DNA from: Erythrophleum ivorense | Lineage: Eukaryota > Streptophyta > Magnoliopsida > Fabales > Fabaceae | NCBI GenBank assembly: GCA_026724425.1 | Contig: JAIUCV010000116.1 | Location: 310,001-374,000 of the forward strand | Length of the DNA stretch: 64,000 bases | Reading direction: 5' to 3' | In this document: positions 40,161-53,135 of the stretch, piece after piece | Numbering within the stretch: position 1 is the stretch's first letter | How the letters are laid out: each line of letters starts with the position of its first letter | The notes under the pieces: generated by a model | What the model saw: only the letters and a program-made list of their open reading frames with translations | What the model was told of the DNA's origin: nothing | Databases searched by the model: none | Made by a program: the position numbers and the translations under genes

Positions 40161-42578
40161 TTAGTGTTTAGAGAGCCATATTACATCCTGGATAGCAGTA
40201 GCAGCCAGCAGGAAGCAGCCGATGAAAGTGAAGGCTATTGAGATGGCAATATGGTCACAAAACTTATGCAAAGGCTTACAAAAGTTCGGCAGAGCTGGAT
40301 GTCTAATTCCAGTGCGATTCAGATTGGTCACCCCAGATGCAGCAGACCCAGCACTTGTCAGAGCATAAGCAAATGCCTGCAAATTTTGAGCACAATCGAA
40401 CCCTTACTGAGCACCAGTTAAGCACAAAGGTGAAATCCAACTAGGAGAACTATGTTGAACTGACGATTCAATTCAATGACCCGATATCTTTATCAAGTCA
40501 ATGACCCATTCAATTTCAGTAACTATGGATAGAACAGTTGAACCTTAGCACAATGGACAACTAAGGAACCAAAAGAATACGTAAATCAAGGGGGAATTGC
40601 AGTAAATGCGATCTCACTTTTTGCATCGCTTTTTGCTCGATGTTCCTGTCCCCATTTACCGTAATCACAAGAAGAACCTTAAAAATATGTAACTAACTAT
40701 ACCTGATCCACAGCAAAAATAAGCCATGCGTAATTTCTTGAGGGAATCACAGAAGATTTGTTTAGCAATCGTGATGTGCCAGCGAGGAGTTGCAGCAAGG
40801 AGTGAGCAGCAACAGCAGCAGAAACACCAACAAGATATCTGTTCAACACAAAATTAATGAACATGTTTTAGATCATTCAAATTACGCTTCTGAACTACAC
40901 GCCATGGTCCCATGCTTAACAATTAATATATACATCTTTTCATCTTTATACTTCCAATCATAAGGATTCCCTCTTATTTGAAACGAATAAGTCATGCATG
41001 GTCACAGGAGAATTTAGAACCCACCCTTCTGTAAAAATAGACTCATATAAATATATATATAGATATATATATATATAGAAGTTTTAGGTTTACACATCAG
41101 GAAACCCTTTCGATAAATCAAAATCAAGCATCATTAACAGCTGATGTAAATGAGAGTTTGGATGCTTTAGAATATGAAACTTGTAAAATGTTTTTTAAAA
41201 GTATTTTATAAACTCCACACTTTTATCATATAAAAATCCATGCAAAAGCTGAAAGTCACCGATTTTGATGATATCATCATCACATAATTCACATGATTCG
41301 TGCCGGCCTAACCTTAGTCTAGTCCGGCCCACTAGGATACCCACCAACAACTCTTGTCACATCACAATATTATATTAAGCATAGAAAAGAGTAGAAAGAA
41401 GATTTTAATAACACTACATGCATGTGAAAAGAAAAACTACACTAAATTAGTCTTGGTGCTTCATGGTTATGTTTTGAAGCAAACAAGGAGGGAAGTTCAA
41501 AATTTTCTTAAACTTGACATCAGGATAGGAAAGGAGACAAACAAAATGAAAGTGTTAAAGAAAGGGAAATGAAAAATAAAAATTCCATCACGGGTCTGTT
41601 TCTGTTTCTTCAAATGCCATTGACGGTGGAAAGAAAAGATGATCTCCCAAATTTCGTCGTTACTTCGAAGCGCCAAATTCAATGGCAATTTCGTCAAAAC
41701 GAGGTTAAGTGCATATTCACACGACAAACAATCACAAATCAGCTCAAGACCCCACTTTCTAGGGCTAATTTTGTGGACTCTCCGTTAATTTGAATCCAAA
41801 TCATGCCAGTAAACAGACAGTAAAGAAGGAATATCAAATTCATACCCATGGATATGAATTCATAAATTGTGACATGATACGCTTGGAAGCCAAGAAATTG
41901 CAGTAAAGTAAATAGAAAACATGAGAAAAATAAAATCACTCTTGATTGCGAATTGAATTCCATTAAAGCTTGCACTCAGAACTCGATTTATGAGCAAAAA
42001 GGTTCTTATTTCTTTCAAATTCTCGTTAAGGAATAGCTGTAGTTATTTAAGAGGCACAATTTCGATTTTTTTTTTCCTGTTCTCTTTTAAGAGAACAGAG
42101 TCTAAAAGAAAAATAAAAATCAGACTTGGAAAACAAATCAAACTCATTTTCACAGGAACAGCTCAGAAATATAGCGAAGTGCAATAAATGGAAAGAAACA
42201 CACAAGAATATAGAATCGCAACCTTACAAGACTTAAGAGGCAGAGAGAGAGAGGATCAGATCGTGAAGCATTAAAAAAAAAAATTAAAGAAGCTTACTCG
42301 AACGACTCAGCAAAGGACCACTTGGAGTAAACCGGAAAGTGAAACCCATAGATGGAGACAGAGCTAGCTTGCTTGGCCGTCACCATAAACGAAAGCGCAA
42401 TTACTGAACTGACCATGCACAGTAGCCTCAGAATTACCTGCATCGCGTCAGCTTTCCGGCGAGCAACACCGCTCCGCCGGATCCCAGCGGAAGGTCCGAC
42501 CAGCGGACCGCTCATTGTGCCATTCTCCAACACCACCACCACCTTCTCCTCCTCCGGTGGTTTTTGTTCAGTTACCAT
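40161..42578 (-). CDS. CASP-like (MARVEL) four-helix membrane protein
   Basis: Three exons, 42578-42298, 40838-40703 and 40376-40161, joined at GT-AG sites in frame, encode 210 aa. The N-terminus (1-45) is cytosolic, first acidic and Pro-rich, then basic (IRRSGVARRKADAM). Four hydrophobic segments lie at about 47-67, 95-114, 130-151 and 183-203. The Arg in helix 1 (R51) and Asp in helix 3 (D138) match the two charged residues conserved in the Casparian strip membrane domain protein/MARVEL family. Length fits CASP-like proteins (about 150-220 aa). CASPs scaffold membrane domains that direct lignin deposition in the endodermis; CASP-like members occur in many tissues and often have unknown roles. 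It resembles the CASPL3/4 groups rather than true CASPs, but the subgroup is not certain. Intron 1 is 1,459 bp and contains only chance frames and a short (TA)n run. Confidence 0.9.
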
Positions 42579-43623
42579 GTCTGCGCTGGGTTCCTCTCGG
42601 AGCTAGAAGGAGCTTCTGGAATATGCTGTTTTGCTATTTTGTTCTGTCTATAGTGCTGATTCTGAGGAGAAAAGTGTGTGTAGTGAAGTTGTTAATGAGC
42701 TTTGTATAAATGGCAACAACTACAAATAGCTCTGGAGCTTTGCAGTTCGAAAGAGGAAGGTGAAATATTTGTGAGCTTTTCGCATTCGCTCCGGTAACCT
42801 GTCCTGCAGTTTGTGCATGTACAACGGACTTGTGAGTGTGCATTTAAAAAATGACTTGTTGATAAATAAATAAATATTATCTTTATTTTTATATATAAAA
42901 AATAAATAAATAATTTATAAAAATTAAAAAATTAGTTAAAATTAATTATTTTTTTTAATTTTATCTCAAATAAAAATTATTTTTAAAAAATATTTATTTA
43001 ATGTGTGTATTTTTTTAAATTAATAATAACTCTTATTCATAATTTAAAAAATTCATTTAATAAATAATATAATTAAAATATTATAATTAATATATTAGAT
43101 ATTAGTAGTTTATTTTTTATATTTTAAACTAAATTAAACTCTAAAAAAATCTCTTATATATGAAACTAGAAATAATAATAAAGTAAATGACATTTTTTTT
43201 TCAAACAAAATTTAACACTTTTGAATAATGTAAATTTTTTTTAAAATATAAAATTATTTAATTGTCTTCACTATTTTATTAAAAATAAAATTACAGTTCT
43301 ATACTAAAGCTTAAAATCAATTTAGTTACTTTTATGGTTATATTAAGAATAAAAAATGTAGTTTATATTATGCATAAAATTCACATAATTGACAAATAGT
43401 AAAGTTATATGTGGTAGATTAGAAAAATTTTTAAAGAAACGAAAAAGAAAAAGAAAATAAAAATAAAATAAAATCTTGTCATATGATATAGGAAGGAATG
43501 TAAATATTTTTTTTATTTTGATATTGGGTAGAATAAAAATAGAAATAAAAGATAAACAAATAACCAATATATTCTTGGAGTAAAAAAATAATAATAAATA
43601 ATTTTTATTAATTAACATAAAAT

Positions 43624-43860
43624 AAAAAATTACAATTGAATATTTTAAGTTAAAGATATTTATAATTTTATATTAAGGGGCTTTAAATTTTAAAAATATT
43701 GTAAAAAATATAATAAAAATTTTTTAACTGTATAATAAAATTATAATTTAAAATTTTAAGTTAAAATTTTTTGCCATTGAATTTTATAAAATAATTTTAA
43801 AATTTAAAATTTTTCAATATAAAATAATACTCTTATTTAAGACAAAGTAATATTTTTTTC
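43624..43860. mobile_element. MITE-like element, family copy 4
   Basis: The left end AAAAATTACAATTG with AAGTTAAAGATATTTATA, and the core AATAATTTTAAAATTTAAAA followed by TTTTTCAATATAAA, match the elements at 26406-26718 and 23650-23865. The right terminus is degenerate (TAATATTTTTTTC). No coding capacity. Confidence 0.55.
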
Positions 43861-45260
43861 TTTTTTAATTTTTAATAATAACTTTCTTATGTGATTTGGA
43901 TGAAATAAATAGTATCACAAAAAAAAGGACAGAATCCATCAATCTTTTTTCTTCTAACATACCAAACAATGTTTTTAATTTATATTTTTTTTTCCATCTC
44001 TCACTTCCTTCTCCTCCTTCCCCTTCCAACGTATCAAACACACTATAAATACTAGGATATATATAAAATATTAAGAGAACTGGACAATATTTTTAAAACA
44101 AAAAAGAAAGATATTAAGTATAATTTAACTAAATCTTATAAAAAGTTAGTATAATTTACTCAAAATAATATTTATATAAACATTTTTTCTTATAACTTTA
44201 AATTTTTTATATGATATTTAAAAAAAAGTTAAGTTTGAAAATTTACGCATGTTTTATGATTTATATTCTTCGCTTGTTGGCTTTAGTGAGACGAAGGGCT
44301 GTAAAAACGAAGAAAATTAACATAAAGAAAAACGAAAAGCTGTTGAGAAATTGAATAGGTAAGGAAAAAATTTGGATCAATATTATAAATTTGTTATCAA
44401 AATTTAAATGATGGAATAGTGAGTGAAGTTATTTGTCCTAAAGAGGGAAGATGGCCTCAAGGTCAAACTATAGAGAAGTTTATTATGAACAAAATTATTG
44501 TGAATTTAAATTAAATTCAATGATTTGAACTGTAAATTTCTCCCCATAGGATGATTATCGGAGAGTCACATTATCTTAGGATGAAATTTTGGTAAATTAT
44601 ATTTATCCAAGAAAAACAGACGATTTTATAAACACGCTAGAAATAGAATGTTGAGATCTTGTAAAAACTTACCTAATATATCTACATGATTAATTGTATA
44701 GATCTAATTTATTATATAAATTAGATAAATAGAATCAAGCAAGGAATTTTTCCTATTTAACGGTCATATATTAATATAAATAAAAATAATATTTTCAAAG
44801 AAATTAAACAAACAATTTAATATTTAAATTATTAAACTATTATATTTTAGTCTCAAAATTAATAAATATAGGAATTAGCTCCAATAATAAAAAAATAATT
44901 GTACTTTTTTTGGGGGTCAGATAACTTAAGAAGTCCGAAACATGCAACGGGTTTTATTGCTAAGGATTGATCCATACATTTACCCATTGAGGAAAGTTAA
45001 AATTATATAAATTTAAAAACTTAACAACTAGATAATTAAATTAGTTATTCACATAGTGCCTACCGTAATATGGTTGCCATCTCCACCGCTAGGGTAAGAT
45101 TAGAAGTACCCACCACGTAGTGCCCATGAGCCTTGACGAAAGTTTGAATGACTTGCATTTTTTCTCCTTGAGTTCTTTATTTTGTTTAGGATATTCTTAT
45201 TGAGAACTAAATTTTTAGGAAGGTCAATTTTTTTATCATTCAATCTTAAAATTTGTGTTG

Positions 45261-45297
<37 letters not shown>

Positions 45298-45375
45298 TTC
45301 TAAATTATTGACTCAAAGCTGAAGGCTCCCTCCCATTTTGCGTTACTTGAAGGTCTACCATCTCAAAGGTTAACC

Positions 45376-45480
45376 GCATGTTTGAAATCACGTTTGAAAT
45401 CGCATTTGGTAAGAAGTTTTATTTTATTACTTCTTATGAAATTACATTTGGAGATTTCCAAACGTGTTTCCAAACGCAGC
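45376..45480. repeat. Short near-palindrome (MITE-like hairpin)
   Basis: The left arm GTTTGAAATCACGTTTGAAA pairs with the right arm TTTCCAAACGTGTTTCCAAAC with few mismatches. Inner arms (CATTTGGTAAGAAG and CTTCTTATGAAATTACA) continue the pairing around a T/A-rich centre. The 105-bp unit could fold into one hairpin. It may be a very short MITE; no target duplication was recognised. Confidence 0.55.
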
Positions 45481-47180
45481 ATAAGTGTTATTGATGTGAG
45501 CAGATGTCCTCTCAAACAACTGATTATCGACCCTCAACAAAATTCAATCATGGCTGAGGTGTTTTGGACTGTCCTCATAATGAACACATGAGTCTGGATC
45601 TTTTACATTTACAAAGTGAACATGTATAGTACGTTCGAAGAAAAATAGATTTAAAAATAATAAATATAAAAAATAATAAATTTCATATACACTCTTATTT
45701 TTTTTATACTATTTTCTTTTAAATACATGAATATAAAAGATTCAGTTTGATGAGGACACTACCCAGTGACCCGTGAGAAATAAGTTAGAGGATCGCTTTT
45801 GGATTGGTTCCCATCATAACTTGAGCTAACTGCAGAATTAGTGAAACTCGAGAGCCACTGATCAAGGAAGCACACATCATGTCTAAATCTGAAGTTGCAG
45901 AACTTTTGATATTTTATTTCCTACACGTATATTGGACTTCAGTAACTTTTACCCGGATGGGGATTGGGATTCTATTTCCTTTTTCGTAATTTGACCCTTC
46001 CTAACTTCAAAGTGCTTAGGAATTTGAAGAAGGGTCTCCAAAACCAGACGTGCCCAATCAAATCCTCATTTAAAGTAGTGATGAAACAATTTTCTTTGCA
46101 CCACATTGGCCAAAGCAATCAAACTGGATTAGCAAAGGCCTAATATTTTCTTAGATCGAAAGAGACACTTGTTACAGTGTCATCTCTACCTCTGATATCC
46201 TGCATATAAAGCTTTTGTAAATATTTGTTATTAAGTTCTTCAATAAGAAATTTTTTTAAAGACACAATCATATTATATTGAACTGTTAAAAAATATATAA
46301 TTGCCATAAATCTAATAACAAATACTTTAAAAATATACTTTAGGTTTGTTTTAAGATATTATGATATTTAAAATGTACATGTTTGGTATAACCATTAAAA
46401 GTTTTCATTAAAAAATAGAAATAATATTTAATAAAATTTAACAAAACTAAAAATAATGTAAAATGAGATTCTTATAATTTTGAAATGATATGAAATATCA
46501 TTTAAAATGATATCTGTACCAAGTACAAGCACACCTTAGATGTCCCCTAACATCCAAGATATCATAATTAACATAATGGCATACCAAACACCCCAAATAT
46601 GTAAAATCTATTTACCATTGCATGATAACAAAAGGGCTTCTATGAATGTTAGTTGGCAAGATGCATATAACACGATAGCACCATATAAACATTGGATCCA
46701 CCATCCATGGTTCATGCATGGAAAACATATCTTATTCTCACTTTCACTATTCGTATACTAAACGATCTCTCATTGTTTCTCTTTTTCACACTCAAAACAT
46801 AGCTAAATTTCTGTGTTTTATACAATGCCAGCCAGAAAACTTCTCACCAAAGAATAGGAACATCGAAGTCCCAATTGTTTACTCTCATGTTTTAACTATG
46901 ATCAAGATCACATAGATAATGGTCAAATGAATATGACAAACATGTATATTATGTTCCCAAAATATTTGGCCGCCCAGAAAATTGATCTAGGTACAGTCAT
47001 ATTTGCAGTGATAATATATCAGAATTTCTCATAGCTGAGATCCTTAAGAGTAAAAATTCCAACTCAACTCCGATGCACAGACATGACAAGCCCCTTGAAT
47101 GGTCCATGTATAGCTGAAAGCTTATTCACTTGGTTACAATAAATCAGCATGATAAAGTCTGGTTCACAAGAACAGCTAAT

Positions 47181-49615
47181 CTAGACACCAAACATCAAAT
47201 CCATTACTTTGGAAACCATGGATTTTGTTGGGGAAGCAATAGCACCTGCTTGCCGAGTGCTCATATTGCCATTCTGAAGATAATAGTGTCGAGAAGGAGC
47301 TCTGAATGTGTTCACTTCTGAGGCTCTAGCAGAAGGTGGAGGTAAGGACATAAATCCCTGATTGGTAAGTTTTTCATTTAAAGTTTGACGTTGCAACGGA
47401 TCCAAGGGCTTCACACCCACTATTAGGGCTCCATTAATTTGCATCCCATTCTTGTTTAGAGCCTTTTGAGCATCAGATCGATTCTGCATCAATAAAAAAG
47501 TTTAACATTAATGTGAAAGCAGTGAAGCACTATATAAGTAGTGCAGGATTACACTGGAATAATAGCCAAGAAGATTATTTCATATTCACAGTTCAGGTAA
47601 GTATTAATTACAATAGTGGTAGAATTATTTCAACAAGCAACAGAGTTGGTCTACATATAGCTTTAAAATAATATTTAGATAAACAAATAACTCCCAGGCA
47701 GTCATAACTATATTTATTAATAAAATTATTTTTTAAAAAAACATATTCTACATTTTGTGGCCTTTCAGATCAGATTTCATCACCAATGTAGTATGTCATA
47801 TATAAACATTCCTACTTGAAAAACATCTTCATTACATGCAACATGGCTGCTATTTGATGCAACTATACTGATGGTGACCAAAAGTGGAAACAACACAGCG
47901 TGCAACTAATGCTGTATAATAAAATCTATTTGTGATGTTTAATTAAGAAAAGAAGACAAACCTGATACAAGATGTGCATCCAATTAGAATCCCTGGGACC
48001 AGGAACATGTTTCAAAATTACACCACATTTTTCGAACTCTCTTAAAACTAAATTAGTGTCACCTGGAGAAAACCTGCAGAATGCAGAAAATTAGCTTTGA
48101 TACAAATTTGTTTGTTGGTATATAAAGAAAGTAGTGACATCAACCAAATGATTTGGCATACCCAAGCATAGTTAATTGTCTGCCAGCCAGGCAAGAAAAA
48201 TGCTTCAATTAGCATAGCGCTATTTTGTTTGTATAACAAGTTAATTTAGTCTCCACATACATGATTCATTATGCTTGTGTATCTAAAAATCTAGAAAAAT
48301 TAGTTGATGTGCTTTTCTTGTTTGTTCTGGCTTCTGTAATTTTTGGTTTCTATTAGGAGTATATCTCATTTTCTGCTCTTGTTCCTCTTTCATTTCCTTA
48401 TCTAATAGCATTTCTTATCTTAAAAAATTGAATACCTAGAACAGGAAAGGGGGTACAAAAAGTAAATGCTTCTATTTAGTTGTAATGATCCTAAAAAATA
48501 CAACCCACTCACAATTGTTTCTGGATGCTGTCTGCCCGTGAACCTCATTCAGGCATCAGCATCAGTATTTTCTTTTCAGTATAAGTTATCACTTATCACA
48601 ATGCCCCCCACACCTTCAATCCCAAAGGCCATGAGGAATATAAAATGAATGAAGACAGATTTTTCATTAAAAAATATAGACAATTATTACTTCACTTAAT
48701 TTAGACCTACATGCATGGCAATTCATTTGCTGCTTTCGAGAGATATATAAAATTAATAGCTCTCTCATTCAGACGTCCAGAAAGCAAATGCCCCACACCA
48801 CCCATGTACACGTTTTAAATCTTCTGAAGTTAATTTGAGATAGCGTCTACCACCAATTTGCCAATGATTCTCTCGACTCGATTTTTGTTTTAACATTAGC
48901 AATTCTCAAAACTACAACAATTTATCATGTTGACTAGTCCAGTAATGGTTTTAATAAAATTAAAAAAAGATAAAAGAAAAAAAAATAGCAGCAATAGATG
49001 AAATTCTGGTACTAAAGTTAAAAAGTCAAGACATTACCCATAAACAGTTACCCATTCTTCCTCATTGAGATTCCCTGCAGGCAAGGAATTTCTCTGAACC
49101 TCTGGCCTTGCAACTTCCCTTGGAGGAGGAACAGTGATCAAAGCACCAGACTGAACTACACCCTCAACTGGTGAACTCCTTCCCTTCTCATCTTGCTCAC
49201 CGCCACTCTTTGCAGATGTAGGCGACCACCAACTCAAACCTGGTGAACCCTGCTGGTTTTGCTGAAAATCCTTTAAGGCATAAGATGTACTGGCCTCTGA
49301 TTTGCTTTTTGTTGGAGTTGAAAATTCCCTATTCACGGTTTGGATTGGACTTCTAGGGTCTGACTTAGTTTCAGGAGATATTTGGTAATCCGGTATGCCT
49401 GATTCAGGAGAAATATCCGATCTGTCTTCCAAGGTGTAAACAGGAGGTGGTGGAAGGTCTGAACCACTAATGTTCTCACGCCATACGGCAGATACTGCAG
49501 CTGCCTGACCTGGACTCGAAAATTTTCCTCTTCGGGCAGAAACAGGTGAAGCCAAATCTTGGAAGAATAATGACTGCCTACCAGATCTTGGGGTTCTTTG
49601 CATGGCAGTGCTCAT
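47181..49615 (-). CDS. NUP35: Nucleoporin NUP35 (Nup53/MPPN-type)
   Basis: Coding exons 49615-49038, 48073-47962 and 47483-47181 join in frame (GT-AG) to 330 aa. Residues 1-180 are low in complexity, rich in Ser, Pro and Gln, with SP and TP sites. The RRM-fold Nup35 domain spans about 186-262: EEWVTVYGF, FEKCGVILKHV, GPRDSNWMHILYQ, DAQKALNKNG and ALIVGVKPLD are its conserved steps. The last residues (KSMVSKVMDLMFGV) form the amphipathic membrane-binding helix typical of the family. The protein belongs to the inner ring of the nuclear pore, where it dimerises through the RRM-like domain and contacts membrane and other nucleoporins. A non-coding first exon probably ends near 50434 (donor CCACCAG then GTACTC on the minus strand), splicing to an acceptor at 49648 (ATGCAG), in agreement with the pyrimidine/purine leader there. 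Confidence 0.93.
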
Positions 49616-50672
49616 ATTTTATTCTTTTCACAGAACAGAAGTGATAGCTGCATACCAGTCATCACTTATCAGATACTTCAAACCTCGACTTGTGTTGTAT
49701 AACAAATACTGTCATAGAGAACTAACAAAAAGGGGATGCAAGAGAGAGAGAGAGAGAGATACTCAGTTTAATCAAACGAAATAGATTCATGACTATCAAT
49801 TATGCTGAAAAAGTGGAGCTTAGAATGGGACCCTCAGTATTCCGTAATAAATACTAAATAGACTGATCATAGATGAGCTAAACTCAATATAATTACAAAG
49901 CAATTCCCCAGGCTGAGTATTGGAAGCATATAAAACAACCTGAGCAGCTAATGTGTTAATTAAATTCTATTTCATTATGCTCAGCAACCATAGATAGTAC
50001 AAGCCAAATGCACTAGTTAGTAGGACGTGATTAACAAGCCGAGGTGGAAGCTAAAACGCATCAACAATGAATAAAAGAGGAAATAAAATTCGTAGATAAA
50101 GAAGGTATTAGCAATTTAAGACCTCTAACTACAATCCTCTATTGGGTTGTTTGGGAAACAGTGAATTACACAGCACCAATTCCATCAAATAAGAATCCAC
50201 CCAAATCGAAGGGAAAAAAAATGTCTATAAGCAAGAACGAGCTGCGTTTTAGAATTTAGAAGCATTGACATCCTCATATACTTAAAAAACACTACTTCAC
50301 TAACATGTTGTAAGGATTCTCTTGGCAAACATACGGTTCTAGATTTTTCCTTGGTTTCCATGCTTTTCTAAGCAAGCAAACAGCACAGACACACACTCAT
50401 ACACATCGAGTGAGGGAGAAAGAGAGAGAGTACCTGGTGGAATTGGAGGGATTGGTCGGTGGGATCGATTAAGGTTATGAAATTGGAGGCGTTCTTTCTT
50501 CGAATATGTTTCGTATTTTCTGAGAATTTTCCCTCCCAAAACGCGTTTCAATTAGACAATTTGAAAACCCTAAGCACTCTCCTTTATTTATTTATAACGA
50601 AACGACGCTGTGTTATGAACAACTTTCTTCGCAATTGTCGTTTTCGAATTCAAACGGAATCAATTAAAATTT
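49616..50672. promoter_or_regulatory. NUP35 leader intron, first exon and promoter region (predicted)
   Basis: Minus-strand splice signals at 50433-50432 (GT) and 49649-49648 (AG) predict a 786-bp intron in the 5' UTR. A (GA)n tract lies at about 49742-49759 inside that intron and another at 50421-50430, just downstream of the predicted donor. Transcription would start above 50434; the G+C content rises around 50430-50640. This is prediction from sequence signals only. Confidence 0.4.
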
Positions 50673-51756
50673 GAGTAAATTACAAACATCTTTACTTCAG
50701 CTAAAATTATGCAGTTATCTCTTTCATTTTTAAAATGTATGCTCTTGTCACCCAAAAAAAAAATGTATGCTCTCACATTTGAAATTAAAAATTATGTTAT
50801 ATTTTAGTCCAATTCATTTAAAATATTATCCCTTGAGTTTGCTAAAATTATATAATTCTCTCATCTATTTTTAAAATAGATACTCCTTTTTTTTAAACCA
50901 AAAATTATGCTAAAATATCATTCATTAACATAAATATATATTTTTCTAACTAAAATATGCTCCTTTTTAAATGATGGTAAGGAAATCCACTACTTATGCC
51001 CAAAATTGTACATAAAACTAATCTTAAAAGGTTAGTCAATTAATAACTAAATCTGCGTAAATATATAAAAAAAGTTATGTAGGCCTATTTGGTTAGTATG
51101 ATAGGAAAGGTTTTTTTTAATTATGTGCAATATTTATTATATTTTTATAATCATTATTCAATGATATTTATTTATTTTTATTATATTTTAAAAATAACAC
51201 CACTAAAATTATTTTTACTTACAAAATTTTCATTCTTTTTTTATTTTGTGTACTAAACAAGATTTTAAAGTTTAAAATTTTAATCCATAACAATTAACCA
51301 TGAATTAGTCAATTGACATACAAAAAAAATAACTTTAAAAATATCATTCTTTCTCATGTAAAAAAGCATGTACTACATTACTTATTGATCAATAAATGAT
51401 AATTAATTTAAAGTCTTGTTAAATTTAATAAAATAAAATCTACTCTTTTTAAATTATTTGTATATATTTGGATATAATTTGACAATGAATGTAAGAGTAA
51501 TTTCGTTAACAAACAAAACATAAGTTCTAATTCTCACATTAAAAAAAAATCACCCAATATGTAGTAAGGTTACTTGAAGATATCTAAATTAAAAATATTT
51601 TAATTAAACTAAAATGTAGTATAACTCTTAATTTTAAATGAGAGAAGGATAAAGTCATATAATTTCAGCAAACTCAAAGAAGAAGAGTATTTTAGAATTG
51701 AATTAAAGTGCAACACAACTTTTAATTATAATATAATAGAGTGTTTATTTTTAAAA
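50673..51756. mobile_element. Fold-back (inverted repeat) element, left arm, loop and part of right arm
   Basis: The left arm contains two direct modules of roughly 100-145 bp, starting CAGCTAAAATTATGCAGTTA (about 50698) and TTTGCTAAAATTATATAATT (about 50838). Each continues with TTTTTAAAAT, a (T/G)TATGCTC-like segment and AAAAATTATG. The right arm repeats the same modules in inverted order: reverse complement of 51545-51670 starts TGCTGAAATTATATGAC, and that of 51671-51756 contains TTCAATTCTAAAATA and TTGAGTTTGC. The copia element interrupts the outer module of the right arm; similarity resumes at 60063. It is non-coding and its superfamily is unknown. Confidence 0.6.
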
Positions 51757-52039
51757 TGCTGGGAAATGACTTATCTACCCTTGATAGTGGAGGTTAGTAG
51801 AGGTTATTGAGGGGCAAGGGAGTAATTTCCCATGATTTCAAATTATGCGTGTAACTCTCTCTGTTATTATGAAACCTCCGGTCCCTCTATAATTCTTTGC
51901 TTTTTTACAATTCTCTTTTGGTGCTTCTATGGTGGACTAATCGGAAGTCCAACTGTGATCTCCGTGTCTCGCGTGATTCTCTGCATAATTTGCTCTTCAA
52001 CCAAGTAAGTCATCCTCTTTTTTTTTTTTTCATCTGACA
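51757..52039 (+). repeat. Left LTR of the copia element
   Basis: 283 bp, beginning TGCTGGGAAATGACTTATC and ending ATCTGACA. Compared with the right LTR it has an extra 10 bp (a local duplication around GAGGTTAGTA) and a longer T-run near the 3' end. LTRs carry the promoter and polyadenylation signals of the element. Confidence 0.92.
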
Positions 52040-52040
52040 T

Positions 52041-52052
52041 TGGTATCAAAGC
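52041..52052 (+). other. Primer binding site (initiator tRNA-Met)
   Basis: TGGTATCAAAGC lies one base after the left LTR. It differs at one position from TGGTATCAGAGC, the site complementary to the 3' end of plant initiator tRNA-Met used by most plant copia elements. Confidence 0.88.
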
Positions 52053-52969
52053 CGTGTTGATCACTAGGTTGTGTATCTGTATTTTTCTTCTTGTTGTTTA
52101 TTCAATATTATCATGCATCAACATGCTTATAATCTTCTTTGTGTTATTTCCGCTGCACACACACAGACACACACACATATATATTCTTCCAGCATGTTCA
52201 CTGTCTGTTGAGAAGAGATTTGCTTCAACAAAACATGCGAATCCCTGTTCTAGATTAGTACTGTTATAGTTTTTTATGTGTTTTCAAGTGAACATAGTTT
52301 TGGTTTAAAGTATGTGCTCTTTGTTTTTCTTTCTGTTGTCACAGTGAAATATTGGGTTGTGTTAAATTCACTGTTTTAAACAAAAAGAAATCCATAATCA
52401 GTTGGAAAATGTTCTAATGAGAGTTTAGAGATCAAAAACCGAGAGAAAATATGTTAAGAGGGTTTTTTCAAAAGTCAAAATCGAGAATGAAAGTTGTGTT
52501 TTTGAGTCATTGTAAAACTTAGTTTTTAGATCAAAAGAGACCCATATATTTGTAGAGAATGAAATTTTAAGAAAAATGATGTTGAAATCACTGGAATCAG
52601 ACGTCAGAGGAAGGAGAAAACGGTAAAAAATGATGGTGGGTCCGCAGGTCGCCTGATGGGTTGAACTGGGTGAGGTCGACCCGACTGGAGGTTAGGGATG
52701 ACTTAAATGACATGTCGTTTTAACCCAGCCCCAAACGACGTCATTTTGATGTGTTAAGGCGCATCTCAGAACCTCAGCCAAAACGACATGTCGTTTTTGG
52801 TATTTTTTTCGAAAATGGTCTAACGAGAACTCGAACACATGATCTCATGTGTGTCTCATTCAACAAGTAACTATTAGGCCACATACTCACAACTGTCATT
52901 AGGACGAAGCATTTTTATTATTAAATAGAACGCAATGTTCAATTATTTAAAATAAATAAATAAATAAGA

Positions 52970-53135
52970 TGGGCTTTCAAACCAAGATATTTGGGCTCGA
53001 CCTAAATATAAAATAGAGTCTAATAACATAAAAATAATAATAATAATAATAATTAATGGGCCTTTAAACCAAAATGGTGAGGCTCAATCCACATACAAAA
53101 TAGAGCCCAATAAAAAAAATTTAATAAATGACTGG
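52970..53135. repeat. Degenerate tandem repeat in the copia leader
   Basis: Two imperfect units of about 85 bp follow each other. Each has a GGGC-TTT-AAACCAA start, a GGCTC segment and an AAAATAGAG-CAATA segment. They are separated by an (ATA)n run at about 53034-53055. They are non-coding and lie within the 5' leader of the retrotransposon. Confidence 0.55.

Larger units (their letters stand above)
42579..47180. other. Gene-free DNA between the CASP-like and NUP35 genes
   Basis: The first few hundred bases above 42578 should be the CASP-like promoter and leader. 42840-44900 is extremely A+T-rich and contains a MITE-like copy (43624-43860). A (TAA)n microsatellite lies at about 45262-45298, followed by a 105-bp hairpin (45376-45480). 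No coding gene is supported; 46920-47180 probably holds the NUP35 3' UTR. Confidence 0.55.

Noticed and set aside
41354..41975. Open frames on both strands in intron 1 of the CASP-like gene
   Set aside because: No domains; intron position and mutual overlap indicate chance.
46540..46915. Two plus-strand frames upstream of the NUP35 3' end
   Set aside because: No recognisable family and no splice structure.
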